Source: Aureicoccus marinus
GTDB taxonomy: Bacteria; Bacteroidota; Bacteroidia; Flavobacteriales; Flavobacteriaceae
Length of the DNA: 64,000 nucleotides
Reading direction: 5' to 3'
Assembly (NCBI RefSeq): GCF_002954325.1
Contig: NZ_MQVX01000001.1
Location: 1,615,205 to 1,679,204 of the forward strand
Of this stretch, positions 54,786 to 63,957 are shown one piece after another (position 1 is the stretch's first letter; every line of letters begins with the position of its first letter). Made by a program: the position numbers and the translations under genes. A model generated the notes under the pieces. The model had not been told where the DNA came from, made no database searches, and saw nothing but the letters and a program-made list of their open reading frames with translations.

Positions 54786-56131
54786 TTAAAAAGCTTTTCG
54801 ATCGGCCCAATAGCACGCGGCAAACAACAAACAACCACTTTGTCGCCAGCTTTAATCTCAAAATCTCCCAAGGCAATGATCCCAATTCCATCGCGAATAA
54901 CTCCTCCGATAATGGCTTCCCGCGGAAAATCCATGTCCTTGATCTTTTGACCGGTCACCAGAGATCCAGCCTTTACCTCAAACTCAAGGATCTCAGCATT
55001 GAGGTTGTTCAGCCGCGTAAGAGCCAGTACCTTCCCTTTTCGGATGTAGCGGAAAATAGTATTGGCCGCCAGTAGTTTTTTATTGATCAGGGTATCAATT
55101 CCGATGGAATGAGACAACTGAAAGTAATCCATATTTTCCACCAAAGCGATGGTCTTCTTGATCTTTTTGGATTTGGCGACCAGGCAAGACATGATGTTGG
55201 TCTCTGAATTCCCAGTAACGGCAACAAAGGCATCCATGGACTCCAAGCTTTCTTCCTCGAGAAGTTCGGCCTTTCGCCCATCACCGTTAATGACCAGGGC
55301 ATTCGGCAATTTATCAGCAATGTCAAATGCACGTTCTTTCTGCTTTTCGATCAACTTGACATTGAAACGGTTGTGGCAGAGATCGCGTGCGGTTTTCATC
55401 CCGACACTACTTCCTCCCAGGACCATGACATTTTTTATATCTTTCTTCTTCATCCCTGTCAGCTTATAAAGCTCTTCAACTCCCTCGTCTGCCGTGATAA
55501 AGTAAACCTGATCACCTTCCTTGAGCACCGTGTCACCACGCGGCACAACCGTATACTGCGTTCCCTTTCTTCTCAAAGCGATCGGCATGAAGTGAAGTTC
55601 CGGAAAAATCGTTGCCGCTTCCTTCACCGACTTCCCGACAAAAGGCGCAGACTTGGGCAAGAACGCGCCCAAAAGGGTTAACAGTCCACCCTCAAACTCA
55701 TAAGTCTCATTAAAAGCGGATTGGCTTAAGAGCTGCTGAATTTCGGTCGCCGCTAACTCTTCGGGAGAAATCAACTCATCTATTCCTAATTGATCGAAGT
55801 CAATGGTTTCGCGGTGTTCCAAAAACTCGGTATTGCTAATACGCGCAATGGTCTTCTTACACCCCATTTGTTTGGCCAACATACACAAGGTAATGTTCGT
55901 CGCTTCAGAGGCCGTTACTCCAATCATAAGATCAGAGTTCTCGATATTCGCGTCAGTCAGAACCGCAATAGAAGTCGCATCTCCTCGGATAACTTTGATA
56001 TCCAAGTGATTTTCGGCGTATACCAGACTGTTTTTGTCTGTGTCGATTAAGGTAATATCCTGTGCTTCGTAGGACAGTAGTTTTGCAAGGTGGAAGCCCA
56101 CCTCACCTGCACCTGCAATGATGATTTTCAT
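54782..56131 (-). CDS. trkA: Trk system potassium uptake regulator TrkA
   Basis: About 449 residues from ATG 56131 (MKIIIAGAGEVGFHLAKLLS). Two RCK modules: two Rossmann folds (GAGEVGFHLA and VLGGSSVGMKTARDL), each with a TrkA-C domain (VGKSVKEAATIFPELHFMPI and VTGQKIKDMDFPREAII). It binds NAD(H) or ATP and controls the TrkH channel. First gene of the trkA-trkH operon. Confidence 0.96.
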   Translation of the reverse strand: MKIIIAGAGEVGFHLAKLLSYEAQDITLIDTDKNSLVYAENHLDIKVIRGDATSIAVLTDANIENSDLMIGVTASEATNITLCMLAKQMGCKKTIARISNTEFLEHRETIDFDQLGIDELISPEELAATEIQQLLSQSAFNETYEFEGGLLTLLGAFLPKSAPFVGKSVKEAATIFPELHFMPIALRRKGTQYTVVPRGDTVLKEGDQVYFITADEGVEELYKLTGMKKKDIKNVMVLGGSSVGMKTARDLCHNRFNVKLIEKQKERAFDIADKLPNALVINGDGRKAELLEEESLESMDAFVAVTGNSETNIMSCLVAKSKKIKKTIALVENMDYFQLSHSIGIDTLINKKLLAANTIFRYIRKGKVLALTRLNNLNAEILEFEVKAGSLVTGQKIKDMDFPREAIIGGVIRDGIGIIALGDFEIKAGDKVVVCCLPRAIGPIEKLFN

Positions 56132-56247
56132 GCAAATATACTTGGGGCCACTTGGGTAATTTTTCAATAATTGGCCACCGTTTCGGGGGTAAAATTACCT
56201 AATTTTTGAACAGAAACCAGCACATCAACAGACCGCTGTAGATGTCT

Positions 56248-56255
56248 TATCTTTG
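56248..56255 (+). promoter_or_regulatory. -7 element TATCTTTG before ubiE/menG
   Basis: A TAnnTTTG match 23 bases before the ATG at 56279. Confidence 0.45.
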
Positions 56256-56278
56256 CAACCCCTTAAAATAGGGTCTGA

Positions 56279-57007
56279 ATGGAAAAGAAAGTTGTCCCTT
56301 ATAAAAAATCAAAACTGGGTAAAAAACAGCAGGTTACCCATATGTTTGATACCATATCCGAGAACTACGATCGCCTCAACCGCGTCATCACCCTGGGTAT
56401 TGACTTGCGTTGGAGAAAGAAGGTGATCTCTTTGGCTACCGAACATGAACCCCAACGTGTTTTGGACGTAGCCACAGGAACAGGAGACCTCGCCATTGCC
56501 TTGGCCGAAAAAGGAAATGCGCAAATCACCGGACTGGATATTTCACCTGGAATGTTGGAGGTTGGAAAGCAAAAGATCCAGAACAAACAATTGAGCAAGC
56601 AGATTGATATGCTCATTGGTGACAGCGAAGAAATCCCCTTTGAGGACCACACCTTTGACACGGTTACGGTGGCTTTTGGTGTTCGCAATTTTGACAACCT
56701 GGAAACCGGGCTCAAAGAAATTCAGCGGGTCCTGAAACCCAAGGGGAAGTTGGTGATACTAGAAACCTCCGTTCCTGAAAAAGCGTTTTTCCGATGGGGT
56801 TATAAAATATACTGCCAAAACTACCTGCCACTGGTCGGTAGATTGCTGTCCCGAGACGAGATGGCTTACTCCTATTTGTCAGAATCCGCCGCTCAATTCC
56901 CTCACGGAGAAAAATTCAACAATATTTTGGCCAAAAGCGGGTTTATAGATATCGAGAACATTCCCCAAACATTTGGGGCAGCGACCATCTATACAGCGTC
57001 AAAATAA
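56279..57007 (+). CDS. ubiE: Demethylmenaquinone methyltransferase (UbiE/MenG)
   Basis: 242 residues. Methylates demethylmenaquinone in the last step of menaquinone synthesis. SAM motif VLDVATGTGDLAIALAEKG; GDSEEIPFEDHTFDTVTVAF and GVRNFDNLETGLKEIQRVLK are highly characteristic; so is YSYLSESAAQFPHGEKF. Bacteroidota use menaquinone, so MenG is the likely activity. The porT gene starts one base after its stop, as in many Flavobacteria. Confidence 0.95.
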   Translation: MEKKVVPYKKSKLGKKQQVTHMFDTISENYDRLNRVITLGIDLRWRKKVISLATEHEPQRVLDVATGTGDLAIALAEKGNAQITGLDISPGMLEVGKQKIQNKQLSKQIDMLIGDSEEIPFEDHTFDTVTVAFGVRNFDNLETGLKEIQRVLKPKGKLVILETSVPEKAFFRWGYKIYCQNYLPLVGRLLSRDEMAYSYLSESAAQFPHGEKFNNILAKSGFIDIENIPQTFGAATIYTASK

Positions 57008-57706
57008 ATGAAAAAAGCATTTTTCGGGGCTCTTCTTTGCAGCCTCTTTGCATCAGGCCTGTACGGGCAATTTAAGGAGAACCCTATTCTCAACCTTCAA
57101 AACGAAGACAAGAGAAAACTCAATTGGGGGTACTACCTCGGTTTTAACCAATTCGATTTTCAATTTGATTACCAGCTCGACCGCGGACAAGACATCCTCG
57201 TTGACAAATCCTATGGGTTTAATGTGGGATTGATTGGCGAAATGCGCATCAATGACTACCTTGATTTACGTTTTGAACCGGGCTTATTCTACACCCAAAG
57301 GACCCTCGGATTTCCGGGCTTTAGCTCACAAGTTGACGCTATACGTGAGACCCGATCCACCTACATCAGCTTTCCTTTACTTATAAAAGCGAGTGCCAAA
57401 CGCTTCGGAAACTGGAAACCTTTTATTATCGGAGGAGTTTCGACCGCACTGAATCTGGGGAGTAAACAGGACAGTCCGGATGACAACCGCGCCGGTGAGT
57501 TCCGAATGAAGAAACAGGTGTACAGCTATGAGGTTGGTTTTGGGATCGATTTCTATACCACCTATTTCAAGTTTTCACCCTCCATTCGAGGAGTTTTTGC
57601 GCTGACGGATGAATTGGTTCCGGACAACGACCCCGCGAGCCCATGGACCAGCAACATCAATGCGATGAGAACAAGAGGGGTGTTTATCAACTTTACTTTC
57701 GAGTAG
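57008..57706 (+). CDS. porT: Outer-membrane beta-barrel protein PorT (type IX secretion)
   Basis: 232 residues: signal peptide (ending LYGQ), then an eight-stranded outer-membrane barrel pattern (KLNWGYYLGFNQFDFQFDYQ, LDLRFEPGLFYTQRTLGF, SYEVGFGIDFYTTYFKFSPS), ending MRTRGVFINFTFE. PorT is required for T9SS secretion in relatives. It follows ubiE/menG directly, a conserved neighbourhood. Its last 14 bases overlap the convergent methyltransferase gene. Confidence 0.9.
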   Translation: MKKAFFGALLCSLFASGLYGQFKENPILNLQNEDKRKLNWGYYLGFNQFDFQFDYQLDRGQDILVDKSYGFNVGLIGEMRINDYLDLRFEPGLFYTQRTLGFPGFSSQVDAIRETRSTYISFPLLIKASAKRFGNWKPFIIGGVSTALNLGSKQDSPDDNRAGEFRMKKQVYSYEVGFGIDFYTTYFKFSPSIRGVFALTDELVPDNDPASPWTSNINAMRTRGVFINFTFE

Positions 57707-58406
57707 GAAGAGCCGCCATAAATATGGCAGCGGCTGTAGCCACATTTAAACTCTCTGCTTGAGCAAGGGGATGCTTGCTGATTTTGACTTTGCGGTCGAT
57801 CACAGCAGCAGTTTCTTCCCGAATCCCTTGCCCTTCATTGCCCAAGACAAGAATACCCTCTTGGGGTAGCGGATTTTCTTCTAAAGCTTCTCCTTCCATA
57901 AAGGTTCCGAAAACCGGAAGTTGCTCCTCCTGTAAAAAAGCACGGAGATCACAGTATTCTACCCGAATGTTGGCTACCGACCCCATGCTGGCCTGAACGG
58001 CCTTTGGATTAAAACAATCTACCGTATCCTGGGAGCAAACCACACGAGAAAGACCAAACCAATCCGCGCAACGGAGAATAGTTCCCATGTTCCCTGGGTC
58101 TCTTAAACCATCCAGAGCCAATATCCACCCATCGGAACGTCCATCATCTTGGGGCTTTTTAAAGACGCCCAAAGTTCCGCTGGGATTGTCCAAGCTTGAC
58201 AAACGTTTGAAGTCGTTTTCATCCACTTGAACATATTTGGAAGTAGCTTCTTTATCCTGATGCGTCACCAAACATTCAGCTTCGGCACCCCGCTTAAGCA
58301 AGTCTTCAACGAGCTTTTTGCCCTCTGCAATAAATAAACCCTCGGCATCCCGGTACTTCTTTTGCTTGAGTTTGGTAAATCGCTTGAGTTGGTTTTTAGA
58401 AAGCAT
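57693..58406 (-). CDS. TrmH-family (SpoU) RNA methyltransferase
   Basis: 237 residues with the alpha/beta knot motifs of 2'-O-ribose methyltransferases: LALDGLRDPGNMGTILRCAD (motif 1), ILVLGNEGQGI (motif 2) and ISKHPLAQAESLNVATAAAI (motif 3). The N-terminus (KFTKLKQKKYRDAEGLFIAE) is a substrate-binding domain. Target RNA position is not determined. It is divergent from tamL. Confidence 0.93.
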   Translation of the reverse strand: MLSKNQLKRFTKLKQKKYRDAEGLFIAEGKKLVEDLLKRGAEAECLVTHQDKEATSKYVQVDENDFKRLSSLDNPSGTLGVFKKPQDDGRSDGWILALDGLRDPGNMGTILRCADWFGLSRVVCSQDTVDCFNPKAVQASMGSVANIRVEYCDLRAFLQEEQLPVFGTFMEGEALEENPLPQEGILVLGNEGQGIREETAAVIDRKVKISKHPLAQAESLNVATAAAIFMAALPTRK

Positions 58407-58431
58407 GGGCTTCGAAAATGAGCAAATGATG

Positions 58432-58439
58432 TAATTTTG
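58432..58439 (+). promoter_or_regulatory. -7 element TAATTTTG before tamL
   Basis: A TAnnTTTG match ending 6 bases before the ATG at 58446. The predicted transcript would begin at or very near the start codon (nearly leaderless). Confidence 0.45.
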
Positions 58440-58445
58440 ACGCTT

Positions 58446-61007
58446 ATGAGGGTAATTGGGCCAAGGACTTGGAGGACATCGTTATTGCTGGCATTGACCT
58501 CCCTCCTCTTTGTGGGTTGCAGCTCGGTAAAACGAGTGGGCGACCACCAGTACCTCCTGACCAAAAATACGATATACCTCGAAGGCGAAAAAATAAGGTC
58601 AGACCAAGAAAACAACCTCCTGCTCCAACAACCCAACCGCAAACTCGCGGGCGTGCCGCTTCGTTTGCTACTGTACAACCTGGCCAAAGAAAATCCCGAT
58701 TCTCTTTACCAGACCTGGCTCGATAAAAATCCAAAGCGACGCGAGCGTTTGGCCAAACTGCTCTCCGAAAAACAAGTGAGTCGATTAGGTGAATCCTTCT
58801 TGGTTTCGGGTTATAGCAATTTTTTAAAGCGGGTCGGGGAAGCACCGACCATCATCGATAGTGTCCGTACCCGAAAATCCAGAGATCGCCTCTCGGCATT
58901 CTACAGAAATCAGGGTTACTTCAACAATGCCGTCCGCTTTGAGTTAGAGCCGGGAAAACGAAAAAAGCGGGCCGATATAAACTACCATATTCGTCTTGGA
59001 CAGCCCTTTTATGTGGATTCGATTCGCTACAACATCACCTCCCCAGAACTGGATTCACTTCTGCAGCTCAATACGGAGCAGTCCGCCGTAAAAAAAGGGC
59101 AGTTTAACTTGAATAACTTCAATGCGGAACGGGAGCGCCTGACCCGCCTGTTCAGGAATTCAGGGGTCTACAATTTTCAGGAGAGTTCGATCAACTTCGA
59201 TGTGGTCGGAGATACCACAGAAGTGGCCCGAGACAGCGCCCTGCAGATCACCCTTAACGTGCGGAATCCCGCATCACGCGACAGCTTGCCTTCTTCAAAC
59301 TACCGCATACACCGCTTTAAAAAGGTGAACATCTATACGGACTACCGTTTCGACACCGAAAAAGAGGATTTGGAATCACTGAATTATGAGGGTTATACGC
59401 TCTACTACAAGGACCGCCTTCGATACAAGCCTAAAGCCCTAATCGACGCGATCTTTTTTGAAAAAGACAGCCTGTACAGGGATCTGGATCGGATCAGGAC
59501 CAATAGGCAGATCACCAACCTGAATAACTTCACCTACCCCAATATGGAGTTCTTGGCGGACAGCACGGGTTATTTAACCTCCAATATTTACCTGACACCT
59601 CGACCCAAATACTCTTTGAATCTTTCTTTTGATGTGCTCCAATCCAATATCCAACAGATCGGGACCACCTTTAGTGCATCGGTTATTTCTCGAAACATCT
59701 TTGGAGGTGCCGAAAATCTGAGTTTTTCGGCTCGGGGATCCGTCGGTCTGATCAAGGACAGTCCTGGTGCGATCACCTCGGAATTAGGGGGTACCGTAAA
59801 CCTGACCTTCCCGAGGATTTGGTTTCCGACCAACACCGAAAAAATCATTCCTTATTATATGGTGCCCAATACCCGTTTAAGTATCGGTACCAATTTCCAA
59901 CAAAACATCGGATTAGACAGGCAGTCTTTCAACACCACCTTAAACTACAATTGGACGTCCTCCGCCTTTGTCAAGAACGCAGTGGATCTATTGAATATTG
60001 AATTTGTACGAAACGTCAACCCGGACAATTTCTTCAATGTCTACCGGAACACCTTTACCTTGCTCGATCAGATCGCAGACCAGGAAGAAGCCAACCTCAG
60101 CCCAGAACAGATCGTCAACTTTATCGATCCCAACACCAATCAACTTGGAATTCCCAATGGAGCAGCTGCTTTTACCGCCGCTGCCTTATCGGGTCAAATT
60201 CCGACCATTGCCGCGGATTCCCTGGAATTGGTTCGAAGTATAGAGGAGCGCCGTCAACGCCTGGTCGAGAACAACTTGATCTTCACTGCTAACTACACCT
60301 GGCTACGTAACAACAGAACCAGCAACAATGATGAGGATTTTTCGCAGTGGCGGATCAAATTAGAGGCCGCAGGAAATCTGCTTTCCACGGTTTCAAATTT
60401 TATAGACTTTCGAAAAAACGACAACGACAAAAACCTGGTGTTTGGCGTACCCTATACGCAGTACGTCAAGTCCGAAGTCGATTACATCAAGCACTGGGAT
60501 TTTCCGGGAAGTAGCGTTTTGGCCATGCGCGGTTTTATGGGCTTGGCGATTCCCTACGGAAATTCAGACAACATTCCCTTCGTACGCAGTTACTTCGCTG
60601 GAGGACCCAACGACAACAGAGGATGGAATGCCTATGAGCTCGGCCCTGGAAGAACCAACAACCTGAATGACTTTAACGAAGCCAATTTTAAACTCAGTCT
60701 TAACCTGGAGTACCGCTTCCCTTTGGTCGGGGATCTCAAGGGTGCCCTCTTTGCCGATGCCGGGAATATCTGGAACTTTTTAGACAACGAGAGCAATCCC
60801 GATGCAACCTTCAATGGATTTCGGTCCTTAGGAGACATTGCCCTGGGAACTGGGGTAGGACTGCGCTTTGACTTTTCTTATTTCGTGTTCCGTTTCGATA
60901 CCGGCTTTAAAACCTACAACCCCGCCCTGCCCTATTCCGAACGCTGGTTTAGCGATTTTAGACTAAACAGGGCCGTCTTTAACATCGGGATTAACTACCC
61001 GTTCTAA
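58446..61007 (+). CDS. tamL: TamL: lipoprotein TamA/BamA-family outer-membrane protein
   Basis: About 853 residues from ATG 58446 (a TTG at 58437 is possible). Lipobox LLFVGC, so a lipoprotein, which is the Bacteroidota version of TamA. POTRA-like repeats occupy roughly the first 350 residues (VDSIRYNITSPELDSLLQLN is one such start); the 16-strand barrel follows, ending VFNIGINYPF with a C-terminal aromatic residue. FVRSYFAGGPNDNRGWNAYE is the conserved L6 (VRGF-like) region. Partner of the long TamB protein, which is not in this window. Followed by fbaA and accD. Confidence 0.9.
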   Translation: MRVIGPRTWRTSLLLALTSLLFVGCSSVKRVGDHQYLLTKNTIYLEGEKIRSDQENNLLLQQPNRKLAGVPLRLLLYNLAKENPDSLYQTWLDKNPKRRERLAKLLSEKQVSRLGESFLVSGYSNFLKRVGEAPTIIDSVRTRKSRDRLSAFYRNQGYFNNAVRFELEPGKRKKRADINYHIRLGQPFYVDSIRYNITSPELDSLLQLNTEQSAVKKGQFNLNNFNAERERLTRLFRNSGVYNFQESSINFDVVGDTTEVARDSALQITLNVRNPASRDSLPSSNYRIHRFKKVNIYTDYRFDTEKEDLESLNYEGYTLYYKDRLRYKPKALIDAIFFEKDSLYRDLDRIRTNRQITNLNNFTYPNMEFLADSTGYLTSNIYLTPRPKYSLNLSFDVLQSNIQQIGTTFSASVISRNIFGGAENLSFSARGSVGLIKDSPGAITSELGGTVNLTFPRIWFPTNTEKIIPYYMVPNTRLSIGTNFQQNIGLDRQSFNTTLNYNWTSSAFVKNAVDLLNIEFVRNVNPDNFFNVYRNTFTLLDQIADQEEANLSPEQIVNFIDPNTNQLGIPNGAAAFTAAALSGQIPTIAADSLELVRSIEERRQRLVENNLIFTANYTWLRNNRTSNNDEDFSQWRIKLEAAGNLLSTVSNFIDFRKNDNDKNLVFGVPYTQYVKSEVDYIKHWDFPGSSVLAMRGFMGLAIPYGNSDNIPFVRSYFAGGPNDNRGWNAYELGPGRTNNLNDFNEANFKLSLNLEYRFPLVGDLKGALFADAGNIWNFLDNESNPDATFNGFRSLGDIALGTGVGLRFDFSYFVFRFDTGFKTYNPALPYSERWFSDFRLNRAVFNIGINYPF

Positions 61008-61018
61008 TGGTCTTTTAT

Positions 61019-61026
61019 TACATTTG
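61019..61026 (+). promoter_or_regulatory. -7 element TACATTTG before fbaA
   Basis: A TAnnTTTG match 27 bases before the fbaA ATG at 61054. Confidence 0.4.
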
Positions 61027-61053
61027 CCCGAAATAAATCTAACGTCCAAAACT

Positions 61054-62121
61054 ATGTCGCATTCCATCCAACCTGGTGTAGCCACTGGAGATGAAGTACA
61101 AGCTATTTTCCAATACGCCAAAGAGAAGGGATTTGCCCTCCCTGCTGTGAATGTTATCGGCACCAATTCCATGAACGCTGTTATGGAAACCGCTGCCGAA
61201 CTCAATGCCCCGGTGATTATTCAGTTTTCGAATGGAGGTGCTCAATTCAACGCAGGAAAAGGTCTTTCGAATGAAGGACAACAAGCGGCCATCCTAGGAG
61301 CTGTTGCCGGTGCCAAGCACGTACATCAAATGGCGGAAGCCTATGGGGTTTCTGTTATTCTACATACCGACCACTGCGCTAAAAAACTTTTGCCTTGGAT
61401 CGACGGTCTCTTGGACGCCAGTGAAGAGCACTACAAAGCCACAGGAAAACCCCTGTTTAGCTCACACATGATCGACCTTTCCGAAGAGCCGATTGAAGAA
61501 AATATTGAAATTTGTAAGCAGTACCTCGAGCGCATGGCCAAAATGGATATGACGCTAGAAATCGAGCTTGGCGTTACCGGAGGGGAAGAAGATGGAGTAG
61601 ACAATACCGATGTCGACAGTTCCAAACTGTACACCCAACCAGAAGAAGTGGCTTATGCCTATGAAGAACTTTCTAAAGTAAGCCCACGCTTTACCGTAGC
61701 GGCTGCCTTTGGAAACGTACACGGGGTATACAAGCCTGGAAACGTAGTTCTCACACCTAAAATTCTAAAGAACTCTCAGGAATTCATCGCTGAGAAATAC
61801 GGCGTAGAGCACAACCACATCGATTTTGTTTTTCACGGAGGTTCTGGATCAACAGTAGAAGAAATCCGCGAATCCATCGGTTACGGCGTGATCAAAATGA
61901 ATATCGACACCGATATGCAGTACGCTTATATGTCTGGAGTTCGCGATTACATCCAAGGGAAGAAAGACTACCTTCAAGCACAGATCGGAAACCCAGAGGG
62001 CGATGATGTTCCCAACAAAAAATTCTACGATCCTCGTGTTTGGTTGCGCGAAGGCGAAAAGGCATTTGTCGATAGACTGAAAAAGGCCTTTGCTGATTTA
62101 AATAATGTCAATACCTTATAG
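61054..62121 (+). CDS. fbaA: Class II fructose-bisphosphate aldolase
   Basis: About 355 residues from ATG 61054 (MSHSIQPGVATGDEVQ); a TTG start at 61024 is less likely. Zinc site in VSVILHTDHCAKKL; catalytic and substrate regions ALPAVNVIGTNSMNAVMET, FHGGSGSTVEEI and IKMNIDTDMQYAY. Splits fructose-1,6-bisphosphate in glycolysis or runs in reverse. Class IIA (FbaA) length and layout. accD follows 33 bases after. Confidence 0.96.
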   Translation: MSHSIQPGVATGDEVQAIFQYAKEKGFALPAVNVIGTNSMNAVMETAAELNAPVIIQFSNGGAQFNAGKGLSNEGQQAAILGAVAGAKHVHQMAEAYGVSVILHTDHCAKKLLPWIDGLLDASEEHYKATGKPLFSSHMIDLSEEPIEENIEICKQYLERMAKMDMTLEIELGVTGGEEDGVDNTDVDSSKLYTQPEEVAYAYEELSKVSPRFTVAAAFGNVHGVYKPGNVVLTPKILKNSQEFIAEKYGVEHNHIDFVFHGGSGSTVEEIRESIGYGVIKMNIDTDMQYAYMSGVRDYIQGKKDYLQAQIGNPEGDDVPNKKFYDPRVWLREGEKAFVDRLKKAFADLNNVNTL

Positions 62122-62154
62122 GTTTAACCTCAAAAGACAGGAAAAGTGAGTGAT

Positions 62155-63021
62155 ATGTCTGCATGGTTTCGGAGAAAAGAGAAAGGGATTCAGACCGCTA
62201 CGGAGGAGAAAAAAGACACCCCTAAGGGGCTGTGGTACAAGTCGCCTACCGGCAAGATCGTCGAATCAGAAGAATTGGCGAATAATTTCTACGTCAGTCC
62301 AGAGGATGACTACCACGTGCGCATCGGAAGTAAGGAATACTTCGAAATTCTTTTTGATGACAAGTTCAAAGAACTGGATGCTGAATTGAGTCCTCAGGAT
62401 CCGCTTCAATTCGAAGACACCAAAAAATACGTTGATCGCATCGAAGCAGCTCAGCGCAAAACAGGGCTTAATGATGCGGTTCGTACCGCTGTCGGAAAAT
62501 CAATGGGCAAGGACCTGGTCATCGCCTGTATGGATTTTTCTTTTATCGGAGGATCTATGGGGAGTGTGGTTGGAGAAAAAATCGCCCGCGCTATTGACGT
62601 AGCCAAAAAGAAGAAGATTCCATTCTTATTGATTTCTAAGTCTGGAGGAGCCCGTATGATGGAGGCTGCACTTTCGCTGATGCAAATGGCGAAAACATCA
62701 GCCAAATTAGCTCAATTGGCCGAAGCGAGAATCCCGTACATCTCGTTGTGTACAGACCCGACCACTGGAGGAACGACGGCATCTTACGCCATGCTGGGAG
62801 ACATCAATATCGCTGAGCCTGGTGCTTTGATCGGTTTTGCTGGCCCTCGTGTTGTAAAAGACACTACCGGTCAAGAATTGCCGGAAGGCTTCCAGACCTC
62901 TGAGTTTGTCTTGGAGCACGGTTTCTTGGATTTTATCTCGCACCGCTCTGATTTGAAGAAAAAAATCAACCTCTACATTGATTTGATTTCGAACAATCCT
63001 GTTCGAAACGAAGAAGAATAA
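62155..63021 (+). CDS. accD: Acetyl-CoA carboxylase carboxyltransferase beta subunit, without zinc ribbon cysteines
   Basis: About 288 residues from ATG 62155; a GTG at 62146 is possible. The carboxyltransferase core is intact: [60 protein letters not shown] and [15 protein letters not shown]. The N-terminal zinc ribbon is degenerate. Where other AccD have C-x-x-C twice, here the positions read S30-P-T-G33 (YKSPTGK) and S48-P-E-D51 (YVSPEDDYH). The rest of the ribbon aligns, so the fold may persist without zinc. It commits acetyl-CoA to fatty acid synthesis with AccA and the biotin carboxylase. A terminator follows. Confidence 0.94.
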   Translation: MSAWFRRKEKGIQTATEEKKDTPKGLWYKSPTGKIVESEELANNFYVSPEDDYHVRIGSKEYFEILFDDKFKELDAELSPQDPLQFEDTKKYVDRIEAAQRKTGLNDAVRTAVGKSMGKDLVIACMDFSFIGGSMGSVVGEKIARAIDVAKKKKIPFLLISKSGGARMMEAALSLMQMAKTSAKLAQLAEARIPYISLCTDPTTGGTTASYAMLGDINIAEPGALIGFAGPRVVKDTTGQELPEGFQTSEFVLEHGFLDFISHRSDLKKKINLYIDLISNNPVRNEEE

Positions 63022-63038
63022 GAAAATAGCTTAAAATC

Positions 63039-63073
63039 AAAAAGCCGCAGATCTGTCATCTGCGGCTTTTTTT
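63039..63073 (+). terminator. Terminator after accD
   Basis: AAAGCCGCAG (63041-63050) pairs with CTGCGGCTTT (63060-63069), with a short loop, and is followed by a run of T. It is symmetrical enough to serve the convergent lipoprotein gene too. Confidence 0.85.
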
Positions 63074-63093
63074 GCACAAGAAACGTCCGAAAA

Positions 63094-63957
63094 CTACTTT
63101 ACAAATCGACGCAGGAAGACTTCTTTACTTTCTCCCTGAGCATTGGTAAAGATTCCTTTTGCATCACAGCTGCCGTCCCCAAAGTCCAAGGAAGCCGAAT
63201 TCGCGTTTCGGCTAAAGGTCACCTCTCCGCTCACGATAAAACGACAAGAAAGTTCGCGGCGCAGGGTCTCGGTAATGGCTTTGCTGTAGGTATTGCCGGC
63301 ACGACCGGTATAGGTCGCACTCCCTTCTATCAGGATGACATTGTCACCCCAAAATCCTGTTCCTACCCCTTCAACCCATTCGCGGCTGCGGTTACCCTCA
63401 TAAGAGGCCATATCACCAGAAGGCCAGGTCAAATCGTAATTGGCAGAAACACTGCTTTGTGGATTGCCGTTGGCGTTGGAACGTTGGCGAAGAATGGAAG
63501 CAGAACCCTCCACGGCAACACCATTAAAACTGAAACTGGACAAGGAAAGATCAAGGGTTTTTTGAGCCATCTCCGGATCCTTGGCATAACTCAACTTTAT
63601 GATACCGGCGAGGGTATTGCCATTCGGCAGGGTGCAGCCCTCTCCGAAGTCAATGGTCTTCTCTCTGGTCAATTCGGTCACCACCGTGGTCACGGTGACA
63701 CATTCGGGAAGGTAATCCGAAACATAGCTGCTTTTTGATAGCAAAAGCGCCTCATCTTCCTTATAAACTTCTTCGGCCACTTGGGCGGTCTCTTCAGCGA
63801 TCAATTCACTTTCGTCACTAAATTGCAATTCAGCAGTAGTGATCACTTCTTCTTGGTTGGTCTCCAGGGCCTCTGACTCTTCCGTTTCACAGGAAATAAA
63901 GGTGGCCAAAGCCAGGGTCATCATCAAGCGGGCCGGGGTTAATCGTATCTTTTTCAT
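63094..63957 (-). CDS. Lipoprotein, unknown function
   Basis: 287 residues. Signal sequence with lipobox FISC, an acidic Glu/Thr-rich linker (about 24-75), then a beta-rich domain with six cysteines or so in which a repeated pattern appears (KTIDFGEGCTLPNGNTLAGI near the middle, SASLDFGDGSCDAKGIF near the end). The two FGxGxC segments suggest an internal duplication of the domain. I do not recognise the family. Convergent with accD. Confidence 0.75.
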   Translation of the reverse strand: MKKIRLTPARLMMTLALATFISCETEESEALETNQEEVITTAELQFSDESELIAEETAQVAEEVYKEDEALLLSKSSYVSDYLPECVTVTTVVTELTREKTIDFGEGCTLPNGNTLAGIIKLSYAKDPEMAQKTLDLSLSSFSFNGVAVEGSASILRQRSNANGNPQSSVSANYDLTWPSGDMASYEGNRSREWVEGVGTGFWGDNVILIEGSATYTGRAGNTYSKAITETLRRELSCRFIVSGEVTFSRNANSASLDFGDGSCDAKGIFTNAQGESKEVFLRRFVK

